A stretch of DNA of 64,000 bases from Isochrysis galbana (taxonomy: Eukaryota; Haptophyta; Isochrysidales; Isochrysidaceae). The notes below the pieces were generated by a model, which saw only the letters and a program-made list of their open reading frames with translations, ran no database searches and was not told the origin of the DNA. The DNA is taken from positions 2,741,546-2,805,545 of the forward strand of contig CM030942.1 in assembly GCA_018136815.1 (NCBI GenBank), written 5' to 3'. Shown here piece after piece: positions 62,339 through 64,000 of this stretch (positions are counted from its first letter, which is position 1; each line of letters opens with the position of its first letter). The position numbers and the translations under genes are program-made.

Positions 62339-63644
62339 TGTCGAGTCGAGCGGAGCCGGAGGGCTCTGAGCCACTCCGTCGCGAGCAGCACCGGCGGCTA
62401 GCGCGGCGCTTTGGCCCTCCTCCCACCGGGAGTCGGGTGAATGAAATTCTGGACTGGGTCGGGCAACCCCATTTGGGTGTCTGGACGGGGAACGAACGGC
62501 GAACGAAGGGCTGTGGGGCGGCGAGGCGCTCCTAGCGGCCCTAGTGTGTTGGGTTTTAAGAGATTGTTAGACCTACAAAGAACTCTTCCCTCAGGGAGGG
62601 AGCCTAGGCTGCTAGAGTGCAGCGACGCAGCGAACAACGACGGACAAGAGCCTGAGAACAACAGGATACACCGACCCACGAACACACCGGAATCATTCAC
62701 CCAAACCAAGCAAATTATCAAGCAACCGCGACCCCAAATCACCGATAACTCAAACACATCGCGAGAGACGGAGAGAGAGAGCGAGAGAGAGAGAGACTCC
62801 GCAGCGACGGCCGGAGCGTGTCTCCATTGTAACTTCCCACGTAGCGGAGAGTCCGAAGGGGAGCGTCATGTCGCGCGACCACGGCGATCACTTTGGATAC
62901 AGATCGCAACGAGATGTCTTCACGACCGAATAAATCTTGCCGTTGAGCGTGAACCTTCTAGACGCTTCTAACGAACAACCCTGAGTAGCAACCAAGGGGA
63001 AGAAACACCAAAGGGGCCAAGGCTTGCATGTAGCTTGCACCAAGGGAAAGATTCCCTCACCTAGGAAGCGAACCTACACCGGTCTCCAAGGGGAGATGGC
63101 AAATTAAACCTCAAATCTCGAGCGGCTAGAGCAACCGACTCGCTCGCCAAAACCTTGACCGAGAAGAAAGAAGCAAGGACCTACAAGCCAAGGGTAGCGG
63201 ACCTAGGGAATGTGAGAGGAAATTTCCGACGCCAACGCCAAACGCGGAAGGCAACGAAACCCTAACCAGGCCAAGCAGAACCTACGAAGAACAGGCCTGG
63301 ACGACAACGAAAGTGAGCAGGTCCCAAGAAAGAACCGGAACCCAACAAAACGACAAGCCTTGCAGAAGCTAAACAAGCCTTCACAAGGTAACCTGAGAGC
63401 CTGAGACAAGCGCGCAGCGAGTGACAGGCGACCTGGCTCCTTTGGGTCAAGATTACCCGAAAGGAGGAAACCTGGAATCTAGACCTGACAACAGGCTAGA
63501 AGGAACGAAACGAGAACTCGAATTCTAGATCGCTAGGGACGAACCCTACCAACCTAGAAGTACCTGAGCTTCACCGTGTGGCCGCACGGCGAAGGACCTG
63601 GAAACAAGAGCCTGGAAATCGCATCATCTAGGATGAATGCGACA
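62339..63644 (-). repeat. 5' LTR (1306 bp)
   Basis: Same termini as the 3' LTR. Relative to it, nine bases are missing, one or two at a time, mostly in homopolymers or short repeats. Confidence 0.95.
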
Positions 63645-63649
63645 CGAAA
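63645..63649. repeat. Target site duplication CGAAA, right copy
   Basis: CGAAA follows the 5' LTR directly and equals 52996-53000. The next base, C, also matches the uninterrupted R1 copy at about 35516. Confidence 0.95.
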
Positions 63650-63650
63650 C

Positions 63651-63750
63651 NNNNNNNNNNNNNNNNNNNNNNNNNNNNNNNNNNNNNNNNNNNNNNNNNN
63701 NNNNNNNNNNNNNNNNNNNNNNNNNNNNNNNNNNNNNNNNNNNNNNNNNN
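63651..63750. other. Assembly gap (100 N)
   Basis: Exactly 100 Ns. It begins one base beyond the target duplication, so the assembly broke at the edge of the young LTR element. Confidence 0.99.
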
Positions 63751-64000
63751 CAAGTTCTAGGGAGCTCATCATGAGTGAGCCTCAAATCGTGTCCTTAGGT
63801 GTTTGCGGGCTTCGTAGGACAACGCCGTTTTTTGCCGGGAAGGCTTCCGCGAATGGCAAATAACTCATTATGCTTTGAGAATGGTGTCTTGAGCCTCTAG
63901 GAGGACTCAAAAAAAAAATCTTCTTAAAAATCCCCGCTACACGTGCGGCGTGAGGCAGTGTGCTTGTGACCCTCCCTTCTACCCAACCTTAACCCCTAGC
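63751..64000. other. Start of the third contig, unassigned
   Basis: 250 bp without a recognisable gene. It does not continue the R1 sequence expected after the insertion, so the gap is either larger than R1 or a misjoin. Confidence 0.5.

Larger units (their letters stand above)
53001..63644 (-). mobile_element. Complete 10.6-kb Ty3/gypsy chromovirus carrying a methyltransferase-like domain
   Basis: LTRs at 53001-54315 (3') and 62339-63644 (5') start TGTCG and end CGACA. The 5-bp target duplication CGAAA lies at 52996-53000 and 63645-63649. The element reads gag-like region, methyltransferase-like domain, protease, reverse transcriptase, RNase H, integrase and chromodomain on the minus strand. 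A polypurine tract (AGTCGGGGGG) sits immediately inside the 3' LTR (54316 onward). No TGG primer-binding site follows the 5' LTR; the sequence there is AGCACGAAATCGAAGC. Almost all LTR differences are small deletions, so the insertion is very recent. Confidence 0.96.

Overview
This is a GC-rich nuclear fragment of a eukaryote. Genes lie on both strands and are mostly intron-poor, with a few short GT-AG introns (two have the donor GTGCGC). The telomere-type repeat is TTAGGG. A single-celled alga or related protist is the best reading: GTGCG donors, a DusA-type dihydrouridine synthase, tandem-PstS/7TM receptor architecture and a block resembling giant-virus genes all fit. A haptophyte is my guess, but nothing here proves it.

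The window is three contigs joined by two 100-N gaps (15125-15224 and 63651-63750). Contig 1 (1-15124) looks like a chromosome end. It carries retroelement debris, a BTB-BACK-FHA gene (5094-6599), a twin-CX9C gene resembling NDUFAF8 (10219-10416), two arrays of a 203-204-bp satellite superfamily, and about 1.16 kb of TTAGGG repeats in the polarity of a real right-hand telomere. The join to contig 2 is therefore suspect.

Contig 2 (15225-63650) carries most genes: a PHD-finger orphan open to the gap (15287-17911); a receptor with two PstS-like phosphate-binding modules on a class C 7TM core (20106-23612, minus); a two-exon SMYD-type SET/MYND protein (26101-27508, minus); a Sec1/Munc18 trafficking protein (30863-33046, minus); a small membrane protein (41989-42291, minus); a compact three-gene block with virus-like features (43495-45081); a four-exon CASTOR/GATS-like protein (46541-48274); and a DusA-type tRNA dihydrouridine synthase (49859-51331, minus). 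The sequence between genes is dominated by dispersed repeats that recur several times within the window.

Two complete LTR retrotransposons with perfect 5-bp target duplications are present. One is a 3.4-kb element without recognisable enzymes (33333-36770), inserted in a satellite monomer. The other is a 10.6-kb Ty3/gypsy chromovirus (53001-63644, coding on the minus strand). Its polyprotein carries, upstream of the protease, a domain resembling phage-type cytosine DNA methyltransferases. A decayed piece of the same module at 8243-8312 shows this is not a one-off. The insertion order can be read directly: the chromovirus lies inside a copy of sequence that is intact in the 3.4-kb element. The methyltransferase-bearing retrotransposon and the PstS-GPCR are the most interesting systems here.
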